NCBI GenBank assembly: GCA_019448385.1
Contig: JAGTXO010000016.1
Coordinates: 1-64,000, forward strand
Reading direction: 5' to 3'
DNA: 64,000 nt
Origin: Diacronema lutheri
Lineage: Eukaryota; Haptophyta; Pavlovophyceae; Pavlovales; Pavlovaceae
Shown: positions 20,895-36,700 of the stretch, in pieces
Layout of the letters: each line of letters starts with the position of its first letter
How positions within the stretch are numbered: position 1 is the stretch's first letter
Notes under the pieces: model-generated
Database searches by the model: none
The model's input: only the letters and a program-made list of their open reading frames with translations
What the model was told of the DNA's origin: nothing
Made by a program: the position numbers and the translations under genes

Positions 20895-23800
20895 TCACTC
20901 GAGCTGCGCGCGCGCGGAGACAAGGCGCGCGCGCATGCGCGAGTTCTCGGCGACGATCGTGTCCACGTAGGCGCTGCACGCGCTGAGCAGCTCGCCCACG
21001 TCCGACAGGCCCCCCGCGCCTTGAGCGGCCGCCGCGCCGTCGTCTCTCCCCGGGCCTCCGCTCGCGGCGCGCGGCGCCTGCGCGGGCGAATTCTCAACGT
21101 CGTCGTCGAGAGTGGCCGCGCCACACGGCGCAACGTGCCCAGCACCGCGCCGGCCGGGCGTGCCAGCGAGCGAACGCGAGCGCTCGCCACCGCCATCGCC
21201 TTGCTCAGCCCACGCATGGCGCACGGGCGGCCAGGTGGGCGGCGGCGGCGGCGGCGGCGGCAGCGACACCGAGCGCTTGGCCGTAGCGCCGGCCGCGGCG
21301 GAGGCGTTGCGCGGGTTGAGCGGGGCGGCGCGTATCGCCGCCACGTGTGCATCCGCCGCGCCGCCCACGCATGTGCCGCCCAGCGCGGCCGGCGCGCCGT
21401 GCGCGCGGCCGGGCGCAGGGGCGGGTGTCGACGCGAAAGCCGCGCGCGCGGCCGACGCGGGGTTGGCGAGCGCGTGCGAGGCGGGCGGCGCGCAGCGCGT
21501 GCGTGGCGGCGCGGGCTGCTGCATCGGCTGCCATGGCGGGCTGGCCGCCGCCGCGCCGCGCGCCGGCGCGGCGCCGCCGGCGAGCGCGCCAGCCGGCGAC
21601 ACATGCGCGCCGCGCGCGGCGTGCGCGCGCGGCGTCGCTGCGCCAGCGGATGCGAGCGGCCGCGCGCCCACGCCTGCGCCGCCCGACCGCGCCGGCGCCG
21701 CTCCGCCCGCAGCGCCCGCCGTGCCGCCGCCCGCCGAGCCGGGCGACGGCGGCGGCTGGTGACGTACCCGTGCCTGCGCCGCGGCGGGCGGTTGCGAACC
21801 GAGCGGAGCAGGCGGCCCGCGCCCGTGCGGCGTGGTCGCGTGCGCCTCGACGTCGAGCAGCGCGGCCTCGAGCTCGGCGATCCTGAGGCGACGGGTAGGG
21901 CAAAAGAGCACACGCGCACGGCGACGGCGCGGGCTGAGCGCGCGGCGGGCGGCGCGGGCGCGCTCGCGGAGCGCAGCGCCGCGCGCGAGCGGCCACGGCG
22001 CGGGCGCGCGCGGGCGCGCAAGTCCGCGCGCGAAGGCACGCGCTCCATGCGCGCCCGCGGCTGACGGCCAGCAGCGAGTGCGCCCCGCGGCTGACGGCCA
22101 GCAGCGAGTGCGCCCCGCGGCTGACGGCCAGCAGCGAGTGCGCCCCGCGGCTGACGGCCAGCAGTGAGTGCGCCCCGCGGCTGACGGCCAGCAGTGAGTG
22201 CGCCCCGCGGCTGACGGCCAGCAGTGAGTGCGCCCCGCGGCTGACGGCCAGCAGCGAGTGCGCCCGCGCCCAACGCTCGCGCCCCACCTGTCGTCGCGCG
22301 CCGTCGCGGCCGCCGTCGCCTCGGCCTCCGCGCGCGCCCTCGCCGCCGCGAGCGCGACGTGCTGGTCCTGCAGGTCGTGCAGCGCGCGCATCGCATCGGC
22401 CGCCTGCGCCTCCGCCTCGCCGCACGCCGCGCGCGTCCCAGCGTGCGCCTGCGCGCCGCACGCGCGCCCGCACGGGCCCACCGCGCGTGAGCCGCCCGCC
22501 CGCCCGCGCGCGCGCGCGCGCGGCGCGGCGCGGCGCGCGCGCGCGGCGGAGGGCGCGCACGTGCTGCTCGGCGCGCAAGGCGGCCACCGCGTCGTTCGCC
22601 GCCGCGCTGCTCGCGTCCGCCGCCTCGCGCGCCGCGCTCAGCTCGTCGCGCGCGGCCGCGAGCTGTGCGCCGGCGGCGCGCAGCTGAGCGCGCGCCGCGC
22701 GACACGTCGCCTCGGCCTCGGCCGCGCGTGCCTCGGCGGCTGCACTCGCCTGCTCGAACGCCACGCGCGCCGCGCGCTCCGTTCCCGCCGCGGCCGCGCC
22801 GTGCCGCGCGGCCGCAAGCTCCGCACGCACGCGCGCGGCGGCGGCGCCCTCCGCCGCCGCACGCTGCTCCGCGTCGGCGCGCGCATCCGCCTCGCGCTGC
22901 GCGCGCGCGTCGGCGCGCGCGCGCGCCGCGGCCGACTCCGCCTCGGCCGCCGTCATCGCCGCCGCCTCGGCGCGCGCGCGCGCGAGCTCCGCCTCCAGCT
23001 CCGCGCACCGCTCGTCGAGCGCGCGCGCGCGCTCGCGGCTGTGCGCGGCGTCGGCGGCGGCCGTCTCCGCGCGCTCGGCCCACGCGCGCGCGGCGAGCGC
23101 GGTGGGTAGCGGCGCACGTGCGGGCGACGGCGATGGCGTGCTGCCTTCGCCATGCGCGCCGCGCGCGCGGGCGGGCGCGCCGTCGAAGCGCCAGCCGTCG
23201 TCGTCGTTGTCGTCATCGTCGTCGGCTTGGCCCCCGCCTTGCGGGGAGGCGGAACGCGCGTCCGCTTGCGCGTGCGCGCTCGCCTGGCCAGGCGAATCGG
23301 GAGGCATGTCCAAGGCGTTCTCGCGCGCCGCATACTCTCCATCCTCGTAAACGTCATCCGCCGCGCCCACGACGACAGAGTAGGGCGGCAGGGCCGCGTC
23401 GGCGTGCGCGGCGGGCGAGACGGCGTGGCGACGCGCGCGCCCGTCGCGCGCATCGCCGTCGGCGTCGAGCCAGCGGCCAGCCTCGGCGAGCTGGCCGCTA
23501 GCGCTGCCGCCGCGCGCGGCGGCGTTGCGCGCGCGCGCGCCCGCCGAGGCATCGCCGTCGCGCAGGGCGGCGGTGGCGAGGGGCGAGGCCGCCTCGTCCT
23601 CGGCGGGCACGTGCACAGCATGCCGCGGGGCGCGCGCGCTGTGCGCGGGCGGTTGCGCCTTGTCCACGCCGGCGCGCAACTTGCCGGGCCTCGGCCGGTG
23701 CCCGCCGCTCCGCCCGCCGCCGGCGCCGTGCGTTTCGTCCGCGTCGTGCGCGGTCGCGGTCACCACGCGCGCGTCCGCACGCGCGTCGGCCGGGCGCGTC

Positions 23801-26800
23801 GGCGAGCACGCGCGTAGGCTGCCGGGGCTGCTGCTCGCACCGGCGTGGCCCTGCGCGGGCGCTCTGAGCTCCCGCGCGCGCGCGGTCGCGCAGCCAGGCG
23901 AGATCAGCGAGGCGGCGCCACCTCCGGCGCGCGCCTCGCGCTCGCCCCCCCTCGCGCGCGCGCTTCCCGTCGCCGCCACATCGCCGCAGGCGCCGACGTC
24001 GTCCAGCGCGGGCCCAACCTCCTCCGCGTGTCGTGGCGGCGTAGGCGGCGCGAAGATCTCAACCGGCACGTCCGCACGCGCAGAGCGCGCCGCGCCGCGC
24101 GCGCTTTCCGCACGCCCGGCGGCGATGGCCGCGGCGAGGGCAGCGCGGCGCGGGCGCGCGCGAGCTTCGGCGCGGGCGCCGCCTGCCGCAGCGGCGTGGC
24201 CGGCCGATCCCGCAGCGCCCGCAGCGCCGCTGGCCCCAGCGCCCGCGCCGATCCGCCGCGAGGTCGGGAGCGGCGGTGGCCTCGCCACGGCGCCGCGCGC
24301 CGCCGATACAGCGATCGGTGCGTCGAGGGACGCCCAAAGGGCGCCCGCCGCGGCGCGCGGAGGCACCTCCCGCCGCTCGGCGCGCAAACTGCTCGCTGAC
24401 GGGCGCCCCGACGGCGACGTCGGCGCGCCCGCCGCCTCGCGCGCTGCACGCGGCGAGCGGCGCGGCGGCGTCGGCGCCGCTGAGGTGCCGACCGACCCGC
24501 CGCTGCTCGCCGACAGTCGGCGGCGGGCGGGCACCTCGAGGCCACCGAGCAGCTCAACGGCTCGAGCGGGCATCGCGAGCTCGAGCGCACCGAGCGCGTC
24601 GCGCGCCGCCGCGCGCACGTCGGCGGCCGCGTCTCCAAGCGCGCCGCGCAGCGCGTCGCCCAGCCGCGGCCACAGCCGCTCGGCCGCGGCCGCGGCGCCA
24701 CGGAGGTCGGCGCCGTCCGCCGCGCCGCTCGCGCCGCGCGCGCCGAGCTCCGCGGCGGCGAGCTGCAGCAGCGCCTGCAGCTGGCGCAGCGCCGCCGCGC
24801 GCGTCGCGGCGGGCAGCGCGCCGCCGCCCGCCGCGCCGCTCGCCGCTCTGCCCGTGCTGCTCGCCGCGCGGCCGCTGCCCTTGTCGTCCGCCGCCGCGCC
24901 CACCTCCCACGCGAGCGCGCTGCGCGCCTCGCCGCCGCCTCCCGCCCCGGCGGCGGTAACGCGCGTCGGCACGCGTGCCGCGCCGGCCACACCGCCACCC
25001 GCCGCCGCGCCGAGCAGCGCGTCGAGCGCCTCGGCGCTGCGCGCGCGCGCGACGATCGCCGAGAGCGCGCGCGCGGCCGCGTCCGCGACGACGGCCGTTG
25101 ACGAGGCGGTGGCGCGCAGCAGCGGCGGCACGAGCGGCGACGCTGCGGCCGCGTACGCGCCGCCAAAGCGCGCGGCGGCGGCGTGGGCGAGCGCGGCGAT
25201 CGCGAGGAGGAGAGTCGAGCGCGAGTCGTGCAGCTGCAGCGCCAGGCTGGGCGCGACCGCCGCCAAGAAGCTGAGCAGCTGGCGCGCGGGGGGCGCGGCC
25301 GCGGGCCCCGAGCGGTCGTGCGTGCCGTCCGCACCGGCGGGCGCGCCGTGGACCCAAACGCGCAGCGCCTCGACGCCCGCCAGCCGCTGCCGCCAGTCGC
25401 CGCGCGTCGGCGGCGAGCGGAGCGCGCGCGCGATGGCCTCAAGCTGCGCGCCCGCGCCGCCGGCCGGCGCCGCGCCGCGAGCACCGGCGGCGGGCACGGC
25501 GGCGGGCGGTGGCGCTGCCACGAGCCAGTGCGGACTGAGCGGCGCGGCACCGGCCGAGCCGCCGAGCGAGGCGCGGTTGGCGGGCGCGCTCGCCCGGCCG
25601 CCGCCGCCGCCGCCGCCGCCGCAGCCACCGCTACCGGCTGCGCCGGCGTCGGCGCGCGCGGCCGCGCCCGCCGCAGCGCGCGCGCGCGGCGTCGTCACGG
25701 CCATCGGCTCGCGCACCGGCACGCGCGCCGGGCTCACGCCCACGCGCGCCGCGCCGACGCCCACCTCTGCGCCCGCGCGTGGCCGCGACGGCGGCGTGCG
25801 CGCCGCAGCGGCGGCCGCGCCCGCCGGCGGCGCGGCTGCGCGCGCTCGCGCCGGCGGCGTGCGCGGCCGCTCCGCCGCGGCGCCGCCGGCCGCGTCGAGG
25901 CGCAGCACTGCGGCGCGCGCGCGCGCGGCGAGCGCGGTGAGCGCCGCGCGCGCAGCCGCATCCGCGCCATCCGCGCGACCCGCGCCATTGCCGCTGCCGA
26001 CGACGAGCGCGGCCGCAGCGCCGACGAGCGCGGCTGCCGCCTCGACGACGGCGGCCGCGCCGTCCTCCATCGCGCGGCCGACGAGCGAAGCGATCTCGGG
26101 CGCGACGAGCGCCAACGCGATGCCCTCGGCGAGCTGCCTCGCGTCGTCGCCGCCACCGCCGCCACCGCCGCCACCGCCGCCACCGTCGCTATCGTCGCCG
26201 CCTCCGCCCGCGCTGCCGTCCGCGCCGCCGTCGACGCACGCGGCCAAGAACGACAGCGCAGCAGAGCGTGTGCGCGCGGCGCGCACGGCGAGCGCGCCGC
26301 GCAGGAGCGCGCCGAGCGCGAGCTCGATGAACGGCGGCCTGCTCCCGCCGCGCGCCGCCGCCTCGCCGTGCGAGTGGCGCACGGCGCGCGGGTCGGCTGG
26401 CTGCGCGGGCGAGCGCGTGCCGGCGCGGCGCGGCGCGGCGGGCGCGCGCGCCGACTGGCGGCCGGCGAGGAGAAGGTCGGTGAGCGCGGCGGCGGCGGCG
26501 GTGCGGCATGAGCCATCCGCGTCGTGCAGCCGCGCGGCGAGCGGCGCGGCGAGGTGCGTGGCGAGCGCGCGCAACGACGACGACGAGACGGCCGAGCCCG
26601 GCGAGGACGCGCCGGCGAGCAGCGGCGGGAGCGCGCGAAGCAGCCGGCAGCGCGCGGCGGGCACGTCCTGCACCTCGGGGTGCGCGAGTGCGGCGAGCAG
26701 CGGCTCGACGGACTGCGCGCACGCGCGTGAGCGGGACGCGTGCGGCGCCGACGCGCGCCGAGCGCGCGCAGGTCGGCGGGCGCACGAGTCGCGGGTGAGC

Positions 26801-27143
26801 CGAGCGGCGCACGCGCGGCTGACGACGCGCTGGCGGCGGTGGCAGGGCGGAGCGCACCTTGGCTGTGTCCGGCTGCGCGAACTGCCCGCCCGCAAGCAGC
26901 GCCACGCCGCGCGCACGCGCGCCCGCATCTGCTCGCACGCGCGCGAGTGCGGTGGGCGGCCAGCCGCGCCGCGCGGTGTGCGCTCAGACGGCGTGAGGCG
27001 CGCGCGCTCGTCCGTGGCGGCGTGCGGCGCAACGGCGGAGCGCGGGAAAGCGTTGCTCGCGGTGCGCGGGGCGGCATGGCCGGCGCGCGCTGCGCCTTAC
27101 CACGCGAGTTGAGCAGGCTTAGCGCCGCTTCGACCGTGGGCAT
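20895..27143 (-). CDS. CLASP-like TOG/HEAT and coiled-coil microtubule protein, five exons
   Basis: Minus-strand exons: 27143-27101, 26928-26858, 26712-22561, 22448-22288, 21882-20895 (1804 residues, all junctions in frame). The first three join as MPTVEAALSLLNSRD, ARGVALLAGGQFAQPDTAK and SVEPLLAALAHPEVQDVP, a clean HEAT repeat across two introns. HEAT/TOG-like arrays fill the first part (for example RLHDADGSCRTAAAAALTD near residue 90, and ERLWPRLGDALRGALGDA followed by DVRAAARDALGALELAMP near residue 700). Then come a long Ser/Pro/Arg-rich low-complexity region, an acidic patch (DDDDDNDDDG), and a coiled coil of about 230 residues rich in Glu, Ala and Arg that continues over the exon 3/4/5 junctions (AELEAALLDVEA). 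The end is AENSRMRARLVSARAQLE. CLASP/XMAP215-type TOG domains bind tubulin and stabilise microtubules. Intron 4 holds a minisatellite. Divergent from eIF2-alpha. Confidence 0.62.
22052..22263. repeat. 30-bp minisatellite, about 7 copies, in intron 4 of the CLASP-like gene
   Basis: Near-identical 30-bp units with single-base variants (agcaGCGAGT against agcaGTGAGT). The array lies wholly between the donor at 22287 and the acceptor ending at 21883. Because 30 is a multiple of 3 it reads as open frame, but splicing around it restores the coiled coil. Confidence 0.85.
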
Positions 27144-27239
27144 GCCCACCGCCACAACCCGTTCAAACCCAAATACGCGCCATGCTGGTCCGGGACTCGT
27201 GTCGGAGTGGACGCAGTCCGGCGGCCGTCGACGCGCACG
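27144..27239. promoter_or_regulatory. Bidirectional promoter between the CLASP-like gene and eIF2-alpha
   Basis: Only 96 bp separate the two start codons (27143 on minus, 27240 on plus). Both starts are supported by protein homology and frame, so both promoters must overlap here or lie within the opposite gene. I see no clear TATA box; GC is lower than in the flanking exons. Confidence 0.5.
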
Positions 27240-29859
<2,620 letters not shown>

Positions 29860-30002
29860 GCGCGCATGCGCCGCGCCGGCGGGCCGCGGTGGGCGAGGCC
29901 CGGCCGGTGGGCGCCCTCCGCCTGTCGCTCTCACACAAAGTCGGCGCCCGACCGCAGTCACATGCGCAATCTTTGGACGTTCTGACGTCAAAGAATATTG
30001 TT

Positions 30003-30648
30003 ATGTCGAAAGTTCGCGCATACGCCAAAATGGTGAAGGCCGTGTGGAAGGGTCAGGTGCGCGCGCGGCTTTCCCCATACCCTTCACACTTGGACAACGA
30101 TTGTCGCCACTTGCGCACGGGCGTCGCTCACGAGCGCGTGCGTGTGCGAGTGCGCTCCGCGTATGCGCGGGCCGAGCGGACCGCACGCCAGCCAGGTTGC
30201 GCGCCAACCGAAGCGTGCGCCGACCGACCCGCGCACCCAACGAACCGACGCCCTCTTCTCGTCCACGCGCACGCGAGACCGCAGGTGATTGCCGAGACGG
30301 CTGCGCCGCAGATGGTCGATGGGAACGTGTACTATCCGCGGAGCGCGCTCAAGTCCGAGTTTTTCACGCCAAACTCGAAGACGACCGTGTGCGGGTGGAA
30401 GGTGCGCCGGGCGCCGCAGCTCGAGCCGCGTGCGCACGTACGCTCCGTGCGTCCGTCTTGACGCCGCACGCGCCGTGTGCGCCTGCCCTGCGTCGCAGGG
30501 GACCGCGAGCTACTTTGACATCAAGCACGCGGAGACGGGCGAGGTCATGTCGGGTGGCGCGTGGTCGTACCCCGAGACCAAGCCGGCCGCCGACAAGATC
30601 AAGGGCTACGTTGCATTCTATCCGCCCGTCCAGCACGTCGAGGAGTAG
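30003..30648 (+). CDS. DUF427-domain protein, three exons
   Basis: Exons 30003-30056, 30285-30401 and 30499-30648 give 106 residues. Both introns start GTGCGC and end CAG, phase 0. The protein is one DUF427 domain: MSKVRAYAKMVKAVWKGQ, then VIAETAAPQMVDGNVYYP, TTVCGWKGTASYFDI and GGAWSYPETKPAADKIKGYV ending FYPPVQHVEE. The conserved Tyr-x-Pro, Cys-x-x-Lys-Gly-x-Ala and Trp-x-Tyr-Pro-x-P motifs are present. The family is widespread in bacteria, fungi and algae; its biochemical role is not established, so no function is assigned. The gene starts 143 bp after the eIF2-alpha stop, on the same strand, and ends 114 bp before the BTB-ankyrin gene. Confidence 0.88.
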
Positions 30649-30762
30649 GGGTTTGGGCGGGCGCACGTGCTGGCCCACTGCTGGGCCTGGGGCAAGCGGA
30701 CTCTCGGTTGCCCTTCCCCCACAAAAAATGAAAAATAATCCGAAAAAAAAACATCCGTCGGC

Positions 30763-33700
30763 ATGGTTGGCAACCCATGGGGGGAAGACCCGCGAGCGGC
30801 GAAGGACGTCGGAGCGGCAGCGCTCGACCCCGCCGCGCGTGCTGCGGCCCGCGTCGAGGCTAGCTTGCGGCATAGCCTGCCGCGGCCTTCGTCCAGCGTG
30901 GACGCCGTCGTGGCGCGGCTTCAAGCCGCTCCGGCGGCCGCGCCGGCGGCCGCGCGTACAGGCGCGCCGGCGGCCGCGCCGGCGGCCGCGCCAGCGGCCG
31001 CACCGGTGGCCGCGCGTGCGGACGAGCGTGCGGCCGCGCCGCGCGCGCCTGGCCGGCCGCCACACGTGGGCGCGCCGTCGCTGATCGATGACCTGCGCGC
31101 GGGCAACCGCGCGCTGCTTGAGTCCGGCCGGTACGCCGACGCGCTCTGGCGCACCGCCGACGGCGAGCTCTTCGCGCTGCACAGGTCGGTGCTCGAGGCG
31201 CGGTGCGGTCTGCCGGTCGTCACGCGGACCGAGGCGGAGGCGGCGGGCGAGCCAGTCGCGTTCGGCGTCGCCGCGCGCAGCGGCGCGGTGCGCGCGCTGC
31301 TCCGCTTCGTCTACTGCGAGGATGAGGAGGAGGAAAAGGCGCCGATGGATTCGGCGCACGACGCGGACGCGCGCGGCGCGCCCGTCGGCGCGGCAGAGGG
31401 CGACGACGCCGGCGGCGGCCGGCCCGACGGTGCGCGCTCGGCCGACGAGGCCGCACCAGCGGCGGCGGGTGGCGGCGGTGTGGCGACGGCGGCGTGGGCG
31501 CGCGACGCCGCCCCGCTCCTCGAGCGCATCGGCTTATGCAACGAGCTGGGTTGCGCGGCCGATACGGCCGACGCGGCGCACGGCAGGCCGCCGCCAGATG
31601 CTACACCGCCGCCGCAGCCAGCGCAGCCGCCACGCGCGTTGCTCCGCTTCCGCGCGCTGTGTGAGGCGGCGCTCGCCCGGCGCGTGTCGCTCGCCAACGC
31701 CGCGCCCGCCGCGCTCGACGCGTGGGCGCACGGCGCACCGCAGCTCCTCGCGCACTGCCTCGCGCTGCTGCGCGACGCGCTCGAGCAGCCGCTCGCCGAC
31801 GCCGCCGTGGCGCGCGCCGCGCCGGGCGCGCGCGCCGTATCGCCCGCCGCGCGCGCAGCTGGCGCGGCGGCGGCAGCGGGCGTGCTGCGCGGGCTCGACG
31901 CCCATCTTGCGGCCGAGCTGCTCGTGCGCGTTGCGGGCGTGTGCGCGCTTCACGCCGCGCTACTCGCGCGCAAGGGCGATGCGATCGCGCCGCTTCTCCT
32001 CGGCGTGGTCGCAGGGGCGCGCGCGCCCGGCGCGGCGGCCGCCGCCGCCGCCGCGCCCGGCACGGACGCCGGTGGTGCGGACAGCGGGCCGCTCGACGAC
32101 GGCGCGCGCTTTGGCGACGACGAGGGCGAGGGCGATGCGCCGTTGCCTCCGCCCGCGGGCAGCCTCGCCGCGCTGCCGCGCCTCGCCGCGCTGTGCGCGC
32201 CGCCGTTGGCCGGCGCGCTCGCCGCCGAAGAGCTCCTGCGCGCCGTCGACGGACTCGGCCGCACCGCCCTCGAGCTCGCGCTGCTCGGTGGCGACGGCGG
32301 CGAGGCGCCCGACCTGCGCGGCGGCGCGCGGCTGCTGCGCGCAGGCGCATCGCCCGACGTGCGCGTGTTGCGCACCGGCCGGCCGCTCGTCGCCGACTTG
32401 TGCGTGCGCGTCGCGCGGTGCGCGCGCGCGGCGCGTCGCGCGGCCGGCGGCGGCGACGGCGGCGGCGATGGGGCCGCGCGCGCGGCGGAGAGCGAGGTGG
32501 CGCTGCGTGCCGTCCGCTTGCTGCTGCGCGCGCGCGCCGACCCGAACGCGCGCGTCGCGCCGTACGGCGGCGACGGCGACGACGGCGGCGTGGGCGCCGC
32601 CGCGCGCGCGCCGCACGGCGCGCGCACGCGCGAGCACGCGCGGATGCGCGCGCTGGACATTGCGCTGTGGGAGGGCGCGCCGCCTGCGCTCGTCGTCCTC
32701 CTCGTGCGCGCGGGCGCGCGGCTCGGCGCCGCCGCATACGCCGCCGACGGTGGCGGGGACAAGGGCGACGAAGGCGTCGTGACGCAGCCGGCGTGCGGCG
32801 CCGGCCATGCGGCGGTGGGCGCGGCGGGCGACGAGCGCGCGGCGGTCGCGGCCGCGTCGGACGCGCTCGTGCTACGCGCCGTCGTCGCCGCCACTGCCGC
32901 CACCGAGGAGGGGGCGGTGGCGGAGGCGGAGGAGGGGGTCGGCGACGGCGGCGGGCGGCACGCGCCGCTCGGGCGGCTGCTTGCGTGGCTGCGCTGGCGC
33001 GACGACGGGGAGGACGGCGGGGAGGCGGGCGCGCAGGCGGGCGCGCAGGCGGGCGCGCAGGCGGGCGCGCAGGCGGGCGCGCAGGCGGGCGCGCAGGCGG
33101 GCGCGGTGCCCGACGACTTGGCAGCGCACGCCGCGGACGACGGCGCGCCGCTCGGCGTGGCGCGCGTGCGCGGCGTGCCGGCGGCCGAGCGCGCGCACGT
33201 CGCCGCCGCGCTGCGCGAGCTGTCGATTGACGGCGAGGACGCCCACGCGCGCACGACGGCGCTGATCGCGGCGATCGACGCGCGCGACGCCGTCGCGCGC
33301 GCCGCGCTGCTCGCCGCGGGCGCCGGCGCGTCTCACGCGACGCTCGACGGAAGGTTGCCGCTGCAGGCGGCGATCGAGGCCGCAGACTTTGACGCGACGC
33401 ACGAGCTGCTTGCGGCGGGCGCGAGCGCGGACGCGCTGTGCGGCGGCAGCGCCGAGTCGATGGGTGTGCCTTTGCTCCTCCTTGCCGCGGGGCTGGCCGA
33501 TTCCACGCTCGCGCTCACGTTGATCGAGTGCGGCGCCGACGCGGGTGCCGTGTCGCTTGCGGACGGGCGCGGCGCACTAGATGCCGCCGTCGCGCACGGC
33601 TCGGCTGACCTGGTGGGCGCGCTGCTCGAGCGCGGCGTGCGCCCGTCGGCCGCGCGCGACGCGGCGGGCAACACGCTGCTGCACGTCGCCGCGATGCGCT

Positions 33701-36700
33701 GTGCGCCCAAGCCGCCGCGCCTTGCCAGCAACGCCGAGCCGGCGGCGGCCGGCGGCGGGGCCAGGGGTGCGCGCGGCGCCAAGGCGGCCGGCCGCGCGCC
33801 GCGCACGGTTGGCGGCGGTGCGGCCGTGCCCGTCGAAGCGGCCGAGCCGCCGCTTGTCGATCCGGCTGTTGAGGCGGCGGCCGTGTCCATCAGCACGCTC
33901 CTCCTCGCGTGCGCGCACGGAGCGCGCGCCGCGCGCCGCGCGCCGTTCACCGCCCGCTGCGCTTGCATCTTCCGCCTTTTCACCTCCCCACCCCACCCCA
34001 CCCCACCTCTCTCTCCCTTGCTGTTCTCACCCGCTGCGCTTTGCATCTTCCCGCCTTTTCACCTCCCCACCCCACCCCACCCCACCTCTCTCTCCCTTGC
34101 TGTTCTCACCCGCTGCGCTTTGCATCTTCCCGCCTTTTCACCTCCCCACCCCACCCCACCCCTCTCTCCCTTGCTGTTCTCACCCGCTGCGCTTTGCATC
34201 TTCCCGCCTTTTCACCTCCCCACCCCACCCCACCTCTCTCTCCCTTGCTGTTCTCACCCGCTGCGCTTTGCATCTTCCCGCCTTTTCACCTCCCCACCCC
34301 ACCCCACCCCACCCCTCTCTCCCTTGCTGTTCTCACCCGCTGCGCTTTGCATCTTCCCGCCTTTTCACCTCCCCACCCCACCCCACCCCACCCCTCTCTC
34401 CCTTGCTGTTCTCACCCGCTGCGCTTTGCATCTTCCCGCCTTTTCACCTCCCCACCCCACCCCACCCCACCTCTCTCTCCCTTGCTGTTCTCACCCGCTG
34501 CGCTTTGCATCTTCCGCCTTTTCACCTCCCCACCCCACCCCACCCCTCTCTCCCTTGCTGTTCTCACGCGCTGCGCTTTGCATCTTCCGCCTTTTCACCT
34601 CCCCACCCCACCCCACCCCTCTCTCCCTTGCTGTTCTCACCCGCTGCGCTTTGCATCTTCCGCCTTTTCACCTCCCCACCCCACCCCACCCCACCTCTCT
34701 CTCCCTTGCTGTTCTCACCCGCTGCGCTTTGCATCTTCCGCCTTTTCACCTCCCCACCCCACCCCACCCCACCCCTCTCTCCCTTGCTGTTCTCACCCGC
34801 TGCGCTTTGCATCTTCCCGCCTTTTCACCTCCCCACCCCACCCCACCCCACCTCTCTCTCCCTTGCTGTTCTCACGCGCTGCGCTTTGCATCTTCCCGCC
34901 TTTTCACCTCCCCACCCCACCCCACCTCTCTCTCCCTTGCTGTTCTCACCCGCTGCGCTTTGCATCTTCCCGCCTTTTCACCTCCCCACCCCACCCCACC
35001 CCACCCCTCTCTCCCTTGCTGTTCTCACCCGCTGCGCTTTGCATCTTCCCGCCTTTTCACCTCCCCACCCCACCCCACCCCACCTCTCTCTCCCTTGCTG
35101 TTCTCACCCGCTGCGCTTTGCATCTTCCGCCTTTTCACCTCCCCACCCCACCCCACCCCTCTCTCCCTTGCTGTTCTCACGCGCTGCGCTTTGCATCTTC
35201 CGCCTTTTCACCTCCCCACCCCACCCCACCCCTCTCTCCCTTGCTGTTCTCACCCGCTGCGCTTTGCATCTTCCGCCTTTTCACCTCCCCACCCCACCCC
35301 ACCCCACCTCTCTCTCCCTTGCTGTTCTCACCCGCTGCGCTTTGCATCTTCCGCCTTTTCACCTCCCCACCCCACCCCACCTCTCTCTCCCTTGCTGTTC
35401 TCACCCGCTGCGCTTTGCATCTTCCGCCTTTTCACCTCCCCACCCCACCCCACCCCACCTCTCTCTCCCTTGCTGTTCTCACGCGCTGCGCTTTGCATCT
35501 TCCCGCCTTTTCACCTCCCCACCCCACCCCACCTCTCTCTCCCTTGCTGTTCTCACCCGCTGCGCTTTGCATCTTCCCGCCTTTTCACCTCCCCACCCCA
35601 CCCCACCCCTCTCTCCCTTGCTGTTCTCACCCGCTGCGCTTTGCATCTTCCCGCCTTTTCACCTCCCCACCCCACCCCACCCCTCTCTCCCTTGCTGTTC
35701 TCACCCGCTGCGCTTTGCATCTTCCCGCCTTTTCACCTCCCCACCCCACCCCACCCCTCTCTCCCTTGCTGTTCTCACGCGCTGCGCTTTGCATCTTCCC
35801 GCCTTTTCACCTCCCCAACCCACCCCACCCCTCTCTCCCTTGCTGTTCTCACCCGCTGCGCTTTGCATCTTCCCGCCTTTTCACCTCCCCACCCCACCCC
35901 ACCCCTCTCTCCCTTGCTGTTCTCACCCGCTGCGCTTTGCATCTTCCCGCCTTTTCACCTCCCCACCCCACCCCACCCCACCCCTCTCTCCGTTGCTGTT
36001 CTCACGCGCTGCGCTTTGCATCTTCCGCCTTTTCACCTCCCCACCCCACCCCACCCCTCTCTCCCTTGCTGTTCTCACCCGCTGCGCTTTGCATCTTCCC
36101 GCCTTTTCACCTCCCCAACCCACCCCACCCCTCTCTCCCTTGCTGTTCTCACCCGCTGCGCTTTGCATCTTCCCGCCTTTTCACCTCCCCACCCCACCCC
36201 GCCTCTCTCTCCCTTGCTGTTCTCACGCGCTGCGCTTTGCATCTTCCCGCCTTTTCACCTCCCCACCCCACCCCACCCCTCTCTCCCTTGCTGTTCTCAC
36301 CCGCTGCGCTTTGCATCTTCCCGCCTTTTCACCTCCCCACCCTACCCCACCTCTCTCTCCCTTGCTGTTCTCACCCGCTGCGCTTTGCATCTTCCCGCCT
36401 TTTCACCTCCCCACCCCACCCCACCCCTCTCTCCCTTGCTGTTCTCACCCGCTGCGCTTTGCATCTTCCCGCCTTTTCACCTCCCCACCCCACCCCACCC
36501 CTCTCTCCCTTGCTGTTCTCACGCGCGACACCTTGTGCGCGCGGCAGCTACGACCTGAGCCTGTGCGAGGAGAACCGACACGGCCACACGCCGCTTCACC
36601 TCGCCGCGCGCTACGGCGCGACGGCCCTCGCGCGCCTCTTCTTGCAGGCGGGCGCGCCGCTCGGCGCCGCCGACGCCTCGGCGGACGGCAAGACGGCGGC

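Noticed and set aside
21205-22100. Frame with repeated AHSLLAVSRG units as part of the CLASP-like protein
   Set aside because: The units are the 30-bp intronic minisatellite; splicing from 22288 to 21882 continues the coiled coil as ARDDR-IAELEAALLDVEA.
33909-36558. Long plus-strand frames encoding hundreds of Pro/His/Leu/Ser repeats
   Set aside because: They read through the minisatellite in all three frames. Splicing it out joins ankyrin sequence in frame, so the repeat peptides are not real protein.
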